Origin: Thinopyrum elongatum
Lineage: Eukaryota > Streptophyta > Magnoliopsida > Poales > Poaceae
DNA: 64,000 bases
Assembly (NCBI GenBank): GCA_011799875.1
Contig: CM022301.1
Location: 325,766,929 to 325,830,928 of the forward strand
Direction of reading: 5' to 3'
Position 1 is the stretch's first letter. Each line of letters opens with the position of its first letter. The notes under the pieces are model-generated. The model was not told the origin of the DNA. It worked only from the letters and a program-made list of their open reading frames with translations, and ran no database searches. This document shows positions 20,829 to 33,120 of this stretch, piece by piece. A program made the translations under genes and the position numbers.

Positions 20829-23539
20829 CGTGCTATGCGTAGATGCAGGTTGCGATCTAGAATACATAGAGATGTATGGGTGTTGCACAATATAATTAGG
20901 TAGTAGATGAGTTCTATTACTGAAAATTATTTGTGCGGGTAGCAGATGAAATCTGTTACCTGATGTTCTTGTTGCTTCCCTGGAATTTGCATATTTCTGA
21001 TCTTGATAACAGTATGGTGGAGTTTCAAGGTTCTGGCAATCCGCGATCCTGATTGATCAACGAAGTGCTAACAGTTCATTGAATTCCACCGTAGTTAAAA
21101 AGAAAGATGAAATTTCGCAAACGAAAGGGCAATGCAGATATGATCTGCACGGGGGTCATGCGTATGACGAAGTTTAGTATGGGGCTCGAGATTTTATTAT
21201 CTCGGTTTTCATACACCCTGGAAAGTTAATCTAGCGACTTGGATTATCATACTTGATGATGGACGTTGGTAGCTTCGGTTTTTTCGAAACCTTAGAAGCC
21301 ACGTAAAACAAGTTTTTGCATGAACCAATTAGAGGCGTCTAACTTGGTTTTGCAGGAGGGTTTGCATGTGCATGTGATGTGGTATAGCAGTGCTCATAAT
21401 AATTTGATTATGTATGAGATGACTATATGATGTAAATTGATTAACATGACCTGCGTGTCATGATTCGGCATGATGGCTGGAGCCATATGATTGCACTTTA
21501 AATGACCTGTGTGTCAACCTTGTGTAATGCATTATTTTATTAGCTATAGAGATAGCAATATTATCTGCTGCATCGACAAGGTGGTGGCAATCTTCGTGAA
21601 GGTGAACACCGACGCGAATGCCGGAGACGAAGAAATACAAGACTTCTCCGTCAGAAAGGGCTATACCATATCATGCTAATTATGAATTGCCTGAGATGTT
21701 TATCCCTTATGATGCACCCTTCTTGATTGCGTGGTAGTCGCTTTTATTAGGGTGATCTCTCACAAAATATCAAGTAGTTAGTGTTCTCCCAAGTGTAGCA
21801 CCGTCTACAACACGTATCTTTTCGGGGTGCGCCATGTACACATGAGCACGAACGATTAGAGAGGTGTAAGGCGGGTGAAGGTCAGACCTCACTGCGTGAT
21901 CACTTGGTTGTCTTGACGTTCAGGCAGGACAGTCCTGAGCTCGGAACACATGCATCGAAAGATGGACAAGAGTCACATAGAGATGTGATTGGCAAGTTGG
22001 CCTACCGATTGAAATTCACGTCATCAGTGATGAACCCGTCAATGGCGTTGAATTGAAATACGGATCTTGAATCACTCACAATCAATTATGAGAGATATTG
22101 ATTTGAGTGGGAGAGCACTGTTGAATTAACTTGTTCAATTCTCAGTGCAATTAAATATGAACACTGTCTAAGTGTGGTTTGCATAATAGTTGTAGAATAA
22201 ATGGCTCGCATTTCCACCTTCCCTGTTTAAATTAAATAGCTATTAAATATCTGGTTAAAACTTTACGGTTGGTAACGTAATGTGAGGATTGTCCTCAAGA
22301 GTGCCGAGAAGGACTTTGTCCTATCGCATACTTTCGGTATTCTTTCGCTTATGCTATGGATCATGTGACTCTCGTCCTTCGATCCAAAAGCTAGAATTCC
22401 GTTTCAGTCAAGTGCAATACATTTGCTTCCATGAGACCCGAACTTCGAAAGTTTGGATAGTTATGTGATATTCATGGAAATCTGAAAATCATTTTTAGAG
22501 ACAGACAAAGGCTAAAAGATATGAGATATCCAAAGCAATGTTTGTTTGCAAACTATTAGTAAAAGAGTTTACTATGCATTAGACTGATAAGAGAGGGATC
22601 CAGTAGAACGCCTGTCATATGATGAAAGGTGAATAAAACAACAACTTAAAGAGAAAGGAAGTGTCCGAAGGGTGTTAGTGTGACTTACACACCTAGGAAG
22701 TCCGGGGCTAACGCCACTATTAAGTTGAGTGCTTCTTCTGAGAGTAGGAGAAATATTGAAAGTTAAACTGTTAGAAGTATAAAGGCAAAAAGAAAGAAGA
22801 CTGGAATATCCAGCTAATGTATGAATGTCATACAAGTTTTTGATGTATAGAAGGCTGGTAAAAGATATAGTTCTTGGGAATTATGGTTAAAGCATGTTAA
22901 TCACTAATTCTTGGGTATTGTGAGACAATCACAAAGATACCCGCTCGATTGCATTCTGTTGCAATTCGATGTAAGAACTACTATGGCCTAAAAGACTAGC
23001 CAGAAATGAGGTTTAGGTATACACAGGGAACATAGTAAATGTTACTATACCTTCCATCGGTGTATTACCGTCTGTATTCATTTTCATAATTCATTTAAAG
23101 TTTCACAAACTCTAGCCCATTGCATAAGGTATCTTGCAAGAAGGTTGTTCATAAGAGAACTTTTGATGTTCGATGTTATGAATAACATAAGGGCCATACT
23201 TTCATTATGAATGAGATGTATGTTATGAATATTAATAATAATACATTACCTCTGGGTTTACTTTCATAATTCATTTTAGAGTTTCATACACTCTAGCCCT
23301 TTGCACAATGTTTGTTGCAAAATAATTGTTCATAGAAGAACAATTATTGTTCAGTATTATGAATAACATGAGGGCCATACTTCCATCCTCGATGGGACGT
23401 ATGTTATGAATATTGATGGTAATATGATACATCCATAACACTGACGCTAAATGTCACAAGACTAAAAGAATACCACACAAGTGTGGCGCTACATTTGGTC
23501 ACATTAGAGAAACCCGCATGGAAAATTCCATTATGATGG

Positions 23540-23725
23540 ATTTTGAAGTCGTTTGATTTTGAATCATCTGACACTTGCAACTTTCCTCCGAAAAGTGAAG
23601 TGACTGAAATACCGTTCACAGGCCATAAGGAACGAGCAAAGAACTTATTGGTGATCATACATTTTGATGTATGTAGTCCAATCAATGTTGTTGCAAGTAG
23701 TGGATTTATCTATCTTCAGAAATGA
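23540..23725 (+). pseudogene. Copia gag-pre-integrase/integrase fragment
   Basis: The frame reads SPFSGH-like and host-protein-free Copia words: PFTGHKERAKNLLVIIHFDV and CSPINVVASSGFIY match the start of Copia integrase, where relatives have ERA-LLGIIHTDVCGP and a YFITFTDD continuation. The integrase would insert element cDNA into the genome. The frame ends at 23725, and no catalytic DDE set can be read beyond it. This is one of two recognisable coding islands in the interior. Confidence 0.75.
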
Positions 23726-25674
23726 CTCAAGTAGATATATGGATATTTACTTGATGAGATGTAAGTCTGGATCTTTTGAAATCATTTGAAAGGTTTTCAA
23801 AATGAAGTAGAAGTTATTGTAACAAGAAAATTATGTTTCTACAATTCGATTGCAGAAAGAAATATTTGAGTTACAAGTTTAGCGAATGTCTGATGAGTTG
23901 TGAAAAGAGTTTCATAACTTACACCTCCCGGAACACCACTGTGAGTGGAAAGTCCGTGAAGATGTAATCGAACCATTTATGACATGGTAAGATCAAAGAT
24001 GACATGAATAAATTTGCCATTATCCCTTTTAAGGTGATGCTTTAGAGACTGCGGCTTTTACACTGAAAAGAGCTCCATCGGGTCTGTTGAAATGACACCA
24101 TGGTATGGTATGCCCAACCATGTCATATCTTTTCTTAACATTTGGAATATGGGGCTTGTATAAAAGGTTACAAACCTATTTCAAATCAGGCAAGTGCTAC
24201 TTTGTAGGTTATCCCAAGTAATTGGGTATTCCTCCCTCACTATACCGAGGCAAATAGGTTTGCCACAAAGAACGGTATGCTTTTTGAAGAAAATGGTTCT
24301 TTCAAAAGGTGAGTGGGAGAATAGTGCAACTCGACAAGATAAACAGTATCTTCGTCATCAGGTCAAAGGAAAGAGACCTTGGAAGCAATTCCAGAGTTTC
24401 CTACTGCGACTGATACGGAAGTCTCTACAATAAAATGTATGGACTTCGGTCGAACTTGCAGCTGAACCACGTAGGCAAGGCTCGTGCAAACCTCTCAGGT
24501 GCGCAAACGAGATATTGTTGTTAGACAACAGTATACCTACGATACACAAGGAAGCGTTGATGGGCCCTGACTCCGGAATTGGCTAAATGCCAATACAATC
24601 CGAGATAGTTTCCATATAAGTAATTCAAGATTAAAACCTTGATACACCTTTCGGAAGACTTAGAGTCTGACGAATATTTATGGAACTATAACTGATACGA
24701 ATAAAAATGTTTTATCCATAAAGCTCGACTTGTTGCAATATACAAGTTCAAGGAGTTGACTACGATGAGGTTGCTTCACCGTAGCAATGCTTAAAGTCGG
24801 TTCGGGTTGAACTAGCAATTAATACATATTTCATATCATGAGATATAAAACAATGGATGACAAAAGGATTTCCACCTGATGGAAATGAAACCAAGGACTT
24901 GCATGTGTTACAGTCCAAGGTATTTTGTCAATCCAGAGGATGCTAGTAAGTATGCAAACTTCAGAGTTCCAGCAATGGACAGAAGAGAGCAAAATGGAGT
25001 TGGAATCTTTGTGTTTTGATGAAATGGTTAAAAGGGTTTTGACTTCATCAATGGGTAACGAAGATGCTTGTGATTCAAGAAAGTAAGTGGGAGCATAATA
25101 ATATTTCTAAAAACATTGTGTGCTTGACACATTGTTAATTGGAATTAAATTTCTTGACACGAATTAGGACTTCATTTAAAAAGGGTTTTTTGATGAAGTG
25201 CTTGGGCTAAATAGCCTTAATATTAGGCATGATGATCTATGGAGATAGATTTACCTGATGGGGCTGAGCAAAGATACATATTGACAAAATGCTAAAACCT
25301 TTTAGCATTAAAAACCGTCAAGGAGTGATTCTTGCCGAAGTCACATGGAAAGAGTTTTTGCAAGACTCGGTGTCCCAAAACACTGATGAGCAAAATACAT
25401 GATGGAGATTCCACACACTCTTGTGTTTGGATTAATCATGTATTCCATGGTATGTAAAAACAACCAGATATGTCCAATACTCCAAAGTTGTTGCGAGTAT
25501 AGATACCAAGGTGATCAAAAGTTCTGATCATGGGACAACAGTGAAAAAGGGTCATTGAGTACTATAGTAGCACTGATGACATGTTTTCTCGCAAGCGGAG
25601 ATCATGAAGATTTCGTTGTAAAAGGTTACATCGATACAGTCTTCATCCATGCTCCAAGCGATTTTTGATTTAAT

Positions 25675-25872
25675 TTGAGGGTTTTGTGTAAAACACAATA
25701 TGGTGGCACGGTAGTTGGAAATTGTTCCAAACAAGTTACTGTGGCGATTTCTATAACAGAGGCGAAGTATGTTGCCGCTTTTAAAAGCGACAAAGAAGAT
25801 GTTGAATCATGGGACACTACTGCAAGTAGTTGCTCCATAACTCAGTCTGAGGAATCCAGGTTCGACCTGTGA
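25675..25872 (+). pseudogene. Copia RNase H fragment
   Basis: The frame includes GNCSKQVTVAISITEAKYVA and AAFKSDKEDVE, matching the Copia RNase H signature in which relatives have SKKQ..VA.STTEAEY.AA..A.KEA.W. RNase H removes the RNA strand during cDNA synthesis. Only about 65 residues are open and the usual catalytic E/D context is partly lost. It lies about 200 bp before the PPT, its normal place in a Copia element. Confidence 0.8.
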
Positions 25873-26070
25873 TTCACATACATACCAAGCCAAGTCCACA
25901 CAAAATATGAATTTTGTGAAGGCGTGAAAACGCGAGGATATGCAAAGATACACACGGAGCTGAAGTCGTCAGATCCGTTGGACATCAGGCTATACCACAA
26001 GCGAAGTATATTTACACCGGTGTGCCACAGGTGTAAAGTGCATTAGCATCAACTAGATTATTGACTCTAG

Positions 26071-26084
26071 TGCAAGTGGGAGTC
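26071..26084 (+). other. Copia polypurine tract
   Basis: TGCAAGTGGGAGTC directly precedes the 3' LTR. Purine-rich GTGGGAG is the usual plus-strand primer of Copia elements of this group. Confidence 0.8.
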
Positions 26085-28112
26085 TGTAGGAGATATGCCC
26101 TAGAGGAAATAATAAATGTTATTAATTATCTCCCTGTTCATAATTAAGTTTATATTCCATGCTATAACTGCTATGGTTCCCGAGCCCATATATCCATAAA
26201 GGCTCTGGGGAAAACCCATGTGCACGTGTGGTATAATAAACGGTAAAATGTATTCCTAGTCGTGCCTCTAAGACTAGCTCAAGTGTTGCATGATGATTAT
26301 GTTTTTCCAATCATGGGCATGTCTATGCCAGCAACTTTGAGGGCACAATGTCAGGAAGGACATTTGTGTTGAATCGACCCGAATTGATGTTATGCTATGA
26401 GATACATTCGTCATGAGTTAATGGTTAATAACACAGAGATGGTTAATGTTTGCATGATTCCTCAGACCATGAGAGTATCGAGTTTCTTCATGCTTGATTC
26501 ATGAACTTTGGGGTTTGTTAAACGTCATCCGTAAATGGATGGCTATTACGGCGGCTTACGGGTTCATGGGAAAGTATGTCAAGTAACTTGATAGCTCAAG
26601 ATTGGGATTTGCTCCTCTGACGATGGAAAGATATCTCTGGGCCCTCTCGGTGTTACGGTATCCATCATCGTCTGGCCAGACACTTTGTGATTTGATCACG
26701 GGGATGCCGGAACACGGTAACGAGAAAAGAGAACAATACCGATAACGGGGTAACTGGCATAGTGGACAAGTTGTTGATCCACGGGGATGCCAACATGTCT
26801 AACCTCGGGTATTTGTAACATATCGTGAAGCAACAGGAATAGCACACGGCAACTGGAGGTTCACTCGAATATTCATTCGTGTGGGTATAGGGGTCAATAT
26901 GGGTGTCCACGGCTCCGATGTTGATCATTGATCGGAAGGGGTTCCAGGTCATGTCTATACTTCACCGAACATATAGGGTCACACGCTTAAGGGTCATCTA
27001 TCTGCTGAATACTAGACAGGGAGTCTGAGAGAAAATCACCGAAAAAGTTTCGGACACCGAAAAGTTTCGGACAGCGGAAAAGTTCCGCAGAGAGAGGTCA
27101 CCGGATGAGTTCCGGTGAAACTGAAAAGTTGTTTCAGGGGATACCATTAATTCAAAATGGTTTCGGCACATGCCTGATAATTCTTGGAGGATGCCAGAAT
27201 CATTCTGGAAACTTCTGGGAATTTTCTGGAAGAAAAACCGGAAATGTTCCGGGGCTGCCGGAACCGCTTCAGATGCTTTTCGCAGATGAAATCACTAAAC
27301 TGGAATTGTTCCAGAACGCGTTGAAAATTATTTTAGTGGGTACTGGAAATGTTCTAAGCCCACATAAATATTTTCAGTTTGAACGGACGCTGAAAAATGT
27401 CGTCGTGAATAGTGAAAGTGCTTTTTGGGTGGCTTCTTGGAGAAGCCACCTTGAGGGTCCTTTGGTATTTTTCCCCTTGGCTTCTTGGAGAAGCCACCCT
27501 TGGGCTTGGCCTATAAATAGGGGTGGAGGGGGCTGCCTAAAGACTCACTCCTTCTCACATACAAGTGCCATGCAATGATCTGGCTTCTCTCTCCCTCCCA
27601 CGAAAAGAGTTTCGTAGAGCCGAAAGGCTGTCTGGGTTCCGGTGGAACTAGTTCTGGACGGCGAAGCCCTGCCGGATAGTTGACACCGTATGTGTGCAAC
27701 TCTGTAGAGAGGTCGTAGTTTCGATCTTAGTGCCCGAGGGGCTGTTCGTGAGTGCCTCCCGAAGGGCTGTCCAAGTGACGGTCCGAGTTCTGTGAGTCCT
27801 CCCGAAGGGCTGTCCGAGTGACCGTTCGAGTTTCGAAGGTCCTCCCGAAGGGCTGTCCGCGACACCGTCCGGGGGACTGTTCGACCGCCTCCCGGAGGGC
27901 TGTCCGAAGGGAAGACGAGGGTATACATCCTCGCGGTTGGGAGGTTGTAAATCCTAGCTGCGGGGATCTGCACCACCGATCGTCATCGACTCTACTTTCG
28001 CTGCGCTACGAGTCGGTAACGAAAATGATCAAACCTTGTATGCAGTCTCCATAGTGGTCCTGGGCTGGTGCGTAGGTCGGAAAATTTTCGTTTTCTGCTG
28101 CGTTACCCTACA
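26085..28112 (+). repeat. Copia 3' LTR
   Basis: Near-identical to 18770-20815; see the element entry for the differences. It lacks one 17-bp CCGAAAAGTTTCGG unit present in the 5' LTR. Confidence 0.95.
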
Positions 28113-28262
28113 GAATGAATGGGAAGGTAACTGGTTGTTTAAATTCCCAAACATGGTCGATGACCGAACATGAGACAGGTTCATATTCTCTGCATCCTTT
28201 GCATGTTTAGAATCACTACCTTGGAGAGACAATCGACAGACCTTGCTGTTAGGGTTCCAAAA
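28113..28262 (-). pseudogene. NLR gene, upstream LRR fragment beyond the Copia insertion
   Basis: The minus strand reads SKVCRLSLQGSDSKHAKDAE and NLSHVRSSTMFGNLNNQLPS, the segment that in this NLR family precedes the LRR words found at 18769. Across the insertion the frame is continuous once the Copia element and one copy of GAATG are ignored. The family similarity stops at about 28262, so the coiled coil, NB-ARC and start of the LRR were lost before or independently of the insertion. GAATG at 28113-28117 is the right target-site duplication. Confidence 0.88.
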
Positions 28263-29008
28263 AACAACCACATTTTTAAGGGTTATAAGAAACTACAACT
28301 CGGAGTCTAATTTTTTAGCAGAAAACTACCACCTTGCGCTAGTTACAGGTTTGGCCGAATTAACCCTGATTATGATAGGCCTGGCCCACGTGTAAGAGCT
28401 GATGTGGCACCACAAGGTCAACTATGTTTTCCAAAATATTGGATAAACTGTATCAAGGTGAAAACCAGAAGTACCACTAAAGTTGTAAACACCGATGTCA
28501 CGTGAAGATTTGCCCATATAGCGAGTTTCTGAAAACTAGATTGTCCAACTTTATAATTAACAACAAAGTAAATAGCCTCGACCGTTAAGCCAAGCAACTT
28601 AAGTATTGATATCCTTAAGAGCTTGAGCTAAATTTAAGATATATTCACATAAATAAGTGTGCATATATTATGCTTCTAATATTAATAATGCACTGCATAA
28701 AAAATGTTTATTACAAAAACAATACACATTCAAAATGGCGTAATGCTATTCCATAATTTTAAACAAGCAATTCTTTAGCCGCGCTGAATGTGCGGGCCAG
28801 CCCGCTAGAAAAGAATAAGCAAAGAAACAAAAAAAACTGGCCTGCTTGGGTTCAACCTGCCCACGGGAGGACGTGGGCTCCGTAGTCCTGGATTTCCACA
28901 TGGGTTGTTTTGTTATGTGCCACTGGGACTGGGCCTGACTCTAACACATCATCATGTTTCATGATCCCCCAGACTGGGTTGTAACTAAAGGGACCTCCTA
29001 TAGGCCGC
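28263..29008. other. Unassigned DNA between NLR remnant and Athila-like LTR
   Basis: AT-rich to about 28780, then mixed. No protein, LTR end or RNA gene recognised. The minus-strand ORF at 28852-29070 runs into the LTR and has no known domain. Confidence 0.4.
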
Positions 29009-30661
29009 TGATGTTGGCTTGAACTACGTCGGTATTTCCCCAAAGAGGAAGGGATGATGCTGCATAGCAACGGTAGGTATTTTCCTCAGTGATGAGACCA
29101 AGGTTATTGAACCAGTAGAAGAACCAAGCAACACTACGTAAACAACACATGCACACAAAGAACAAATACTTGCAACCCGACGTGTTAAAGGGGTTGTCAA
29201 TCCCTTTCAGGTAACGGCGCCAGAAATTGGCAAACGGACATGAGAAAGTTGTAATAGATTGATAGATGCAAATAAAAACAAATAAAATTCAGCGAGGTAT
29301 TTTTGGGTTTTTGATAATATAGATTTAAAAATAAAAGTGGCAAATAAATAAAAAGGCAAATAGCAAATTAGATCTAAAAATATATGATGAGAAAATAGAC
29401 CCAGGGGCCGTAGATTTCACTAGTGGCTTCTCTCGAGAAAAATAGCATACGGTGGGTAAACAAATTACTGTTGGGCAATTGATAGAACTTCAAATAATTA
29501 TGACGATATCCAAGCAATGATCATTATATAGGCATCACGTCCAAGAGTAGTAGAACGACTCCTGCCTGCATCTACTACTATTACTCCACACATCGACCGC
29601 TATCCAGCATGCATCTAGTGTATTAAGTTCATGGAGAAACGGAGTAATGCAATAAGAACGATGGCATGATGTAGACAAGATCTATTTATGTAGAAATAGA
29701 CCCCATCTTGTTATCCTTAATAGCAACGATACATACGTGTCAGTTCCCCTTCTGTCACTGGGATCAAGCACCGTAAGATCGAACCCATCACAAAGCACCT
29801 CTTCCCATGGTAAGAAAAATCGATCTAGTTGGCCTAACTAAACCAAAGATTCGAAGAAGAAATACGAGGCTATAAGCAATCATGCATATAAGAGATCAAA
29901 AGACTCAAATAACTTTCATGGATAAAAACATAGATCTGATCATAAACTCAAAATTCATCGGATCCCAACAAACACACCGCAAAAAAGAGTTACATCAAAT
30001 AGATCTCCAAGAGACCATTGTATTGAGAATCAAAAGAGAGAGAGGAAGCCATCTAGCTACTGCCTATGGACCCGTAGGTCTACAATGAACTACTCACGCA
30101 TCATCGGAGAGGCACCAATGAGGATGATGAACCCCTTCGTGATGGTGTCTGGATTGGATCTGTGGTTTATGGAACTTGCGGCGGCTGGAATTGATTTTCA
30201 TCGACTCCCCTAGGGTTTCTGGAATATTGGGGTATTTATAGAGCAAAGAGGCGGTGCGGGAGGTGGCTGAGATGGTCACAACCCACCTGGGCGCGCCTGG
30301 GCCCCCAGGCGCGCCCTGGTGGGTTGTGCTCCCCTCGGAGCCCCCCTTATGTGGGCCCAGTCGCGCCCTGGTGGGTTGTGCTCCCCTCAGAGCCCCCCTT
30401 AGGTACTTTCTTGGCCCAACTTGTGTCTTCTGGTCCAGAAAAAATCACCAAAAAGTTTCGCTGCGTTTGGACTCCGTTTGGTATTGATTTCCTGCGAAGT
30501 AAAAAACAAGCAAAAAAACAGCAACTGGCACTGGGCACTATGTCAATAGGTTAGTCCCAAAAAATGATATAAAGTTGCTATAAAATGATTGTAAAACATC
30601 CAAGGATGATAATATAATAGCATGGAACAATAAAAAATTATAGATACATTGGAGACGTATC
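29009..30661 (-). repeat. Athila-like 3' LTR
   Basis: The minus strand starts TGATACGTCTCCAATGTATC at 30661 and ends at the ATCA whose complement begins at 29009; about 1.65 kb. At 29213-29229 it contains TAACGGCGCCAGAAATT, resembling the element's own PBS region, where the other LTR has unrelated sequence. Short ORFs (29882-30088, 30254-30554) look like chance frames. Confidence 0.85.
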
Positions 30662-30675
30662 AGCATCCCCAAGCT
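30662..30675 (-). other. Athila-like polypurine tract
   Basis: On the minus strand AAGCTTGGGGATGC lies directly before the LTR start. Further copies of the same word lie inside the element (see repeats). Confidence 0.75.
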
Positions 30676-31089
30676 TAATTCCTGCTCGTCCTCAAGTAGA
30701 TAAATGATAAAAACAGAATTTTTGATGTGGAATGCTGCCTAACATGTTCATCACATATTCTTTTCTTTGTAGCATGGACATTTCAACTTTTATATGATTC
30801 AAAGCAATAGTCTAGTTTTGACATGAAGATTTCAATACTCAAGCATATCAACAAGCAACCATCTTTCAAAATATCAACACTAAAGCAAGTTATCCCTAGC
30901 CCATTATGCTTAATCATTGATCCATTCATGAAACATACTCGCATATTAGCTACACCCAATGCTCAAGTACGATCATAGTGCCACTTAGTTGGTGCTTTAT
31001 AAGAGAAGATGGAGACTCAATTTTTTTTGCATAAAGTAAAAGAAAGGCCCTTCGCAGAGGGAAGTAGGGATTTGTAGAGGTGCCAGAGC

Positions 31090-31407
31090 TCAAAGCGAAA
31101 AAAGTAGAGATAAAAACATTTTGGGTGGCATGCCTTTCCTGTCAACGAAAATGATCGAGTAGTTCCCAATACTTTCCATGCTATATATATCATAGGCAGT
31201 TCCCAAACAGAAAATAAAGTTTATTCCTTTTTCCACCATACTTTCACTTTCCATGGCTAGCCGTATCCACGGGTGCCCTCCATACCAACACTTTCCAAGG
31301 AATTTATTATTTGACAACATAAAGTAAATTAATTTTTCATTTTGGGACTGGGCATCCCTAATACCTTTGCCATACTCTCGTGCAATGACAAGTGAATAAA
31401 CACTCAT
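31090..31407 (-). other. Open frame of unknown function, 105 codons
   Basis: The frame reads MSVYSLVIAREYGKGIRDAQ and CWYGGHPWIRLAMESESMVE, on the element's sense strand about 430 bp before the 3' LTR, a position where Athila-type elements may carry an env-like gene. I recognise no domain. It may be a relic of such a gene or chance; the C-terminus is hydrophobic (MFLSLLFSL). Confidence 0.35.
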
Positions 31408-31974
31408 CTTGAGAATAACACATCTAGCATGGAAATATATCAGCCACCCCCTACCGTTTCATGAGCGGTACGAGCACACAAAACAGAAATTTATTTTGAA
31501 ATTAGAGATGGCACATACAAACTTGCTTAGAACGGCACGGAAATACCGCATATAGGTAGGTATAGTGGACTCATATGGCAAAACTGGTTTAAGGATTTTG
31601 GATGCACAAGTAGTGATCATACTTAGTGCAAATGAAGGCTAGCAAAAGATTGAGAAGCATCCAACCAAGAAACGAAAAATCTCATAAGCGAGCATTAAGC
31701 ATAACTAACACCGAATAATGCACCACAAGTAGGATGTAATTTCATTGCATAACTATTGACTTTCGTGTTTGCATAGGGAATCACAAACCTTAACACCAAT
31801 ATTCTTACTAAAGCATAATTACTCATCAACATGACTCACATATTATATCAACATATCGCAAAACTATTACAAGGAATCAAGTTTATTTTGTCCAATGATC
31901 TTCATGAAAGTTTTTATTATATCCCTCTTGGATATCTATCACTTTGGGACTAATTTTATATGTTGCTTTTGATA

Positions 31975-32205
31975 GCTCAAACAAATCTAAGTGAAGCACA
32001 TGAGCATAAAAAATTTCTTCTCTCAAAATAATTTAAGTGAAGCAAGAGAGAATTTCTAAAAAAAAATACTAACTCTCAAATAAATCTAAGTGAAGCATGA
32101 GAGCATTTCTTCAAAAATACTAAAGCACACCGTGCTCAAAAAGATATAAGTGAAGCACTAGAGCAATTCCATAGCTCATAAAGATTTAAGTGAAGCATAG
32201 AGAGC
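31975..32205 (-). repeat. Array of five stem-loops with a common loop
   Basis: Five units of 31-32 nt lie at 31975-32005, 32020-32050, 32073-32103, 32134-32164 and 32174-32205. Each has the loop word TAAGTGAAGCA (plus-strand view) between complementary arms that change from unit to unit: GCTCA/TGAGC, CTCTC/GAGAG, CTCTCA/TGAGAG, GCTC/GAGC and GCTC/GAGC. Two more units lie in element 2 at 46980-47010 and 47045-47076. The arms change in both strands together, which suggests selected structure, probably in the element's RNA. Confidence 0.75.
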
Positions 32206-32409
32206 AATTCTAACAAGTCATAGCATAATTTTGCCTCCCTCAAATAGGTGTGTCCAGCAAGGATTCATGACTTAAAATAAAAAGCAAAACAAGCAAAGAC
32301 TCATATCATACAAGACGCTCCAAGCAAAACTCATGATATATGACGAATAAAAATATAGCTCCAAGTAAAATACCGATGGTCGTTAGAAGAAAGAGGGGAT
32401 GCCACTCGG

Positions 32410-32480
32410 GCATCCCCAAGCTTAGTTGCTTGCTTCTCTTTGGATAATGGCTTGGGGTGCCATGGGGCATCCCCAAGCTT
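32410..32480 (-). repeat. Two internal PPT-like words
   Basis: GCATCCCCAAGCTTAG occurs at 32410 and 32467, the complement of the PPT word at 30662. Another is at 33736-33753, where it forms the palindrome CCCCAAGCTTGGGG. Element 2 has copies at 47313 and 47369. Confidence 0.8.
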
Positions 32481-33120
32481 AGGCTCTTCTTACTCCTTAT
32501 TCCTTCATCCATCGTAATCTCACCCAAAACTTGAAAACTTCAATCACACAAAACTCAACAAAACCTTCGTGAGATCCGTTAGTATAAGAAAACCAATCTT
32601 TACTTTAAGTACTGTAGAAAACCCATTCAAATTTTGTTCTTGAATTATATCTACTGTATTATTACTTTACCATGGCTCATACCCTCCAATACAAACCATA
32701 GATTCATCAAAATAAGCACACAATGCAAAGAAAATAGAATCTGTCAAAAACAGAACAGTCTGTAAATATACGAATTGTTCTCATACTTATGTAACTCGAA
32801 AAATTCTTAAAAATTAAGAAAACATATGAAATTTGTATGTCAATCTTGTGTAAAAAATTCAGAATTTTTTGTCGCTTATGTGAATTGTTAAAATTATTTT
32901 ACTGGACGCATAAGTTTCTGTTTTCCAACAAGATCAAGTCAACTATCACACAACATGATCCCAAAGGCTTTGCTTGGCACTAACACTAATTAAAACATAA
33001 AAAACACAATCATAACAGTAGCATAATTGTGCAAACACTCAAGAACAGAAAGAAAAAGGCAAAAATAATTTTTATTCATTGGGTTGCCTCCCAACAAGCG
33101 CTATCGTTTTACGCCCCTAG

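Larger units (their letters stand above)
18770..28112 (+). mobile_element. Complete Copia retrotransposon inserted in the NLR gene
   Basis: The element is 9.3 kb with LTRs of 2046 bp (18770-20815) and 2028 bp (26085-28112), PBS at 20817, PPT before 26085 and the 5-bp TSD GAATG. LTRs start TGTAGGAGATATGCCCTAGA, similar but not identical to BARE/Angela ends. By eye the LTRs differ by about nine substitutions, a 17-bp repeat unit and one base. Despite these young LTRs the 5.3 kb interior has no long ORF; only pieces of Copia integrase and RNase H can be read. It must have moved with proteins supplied in trans. Confidence 0.95.
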
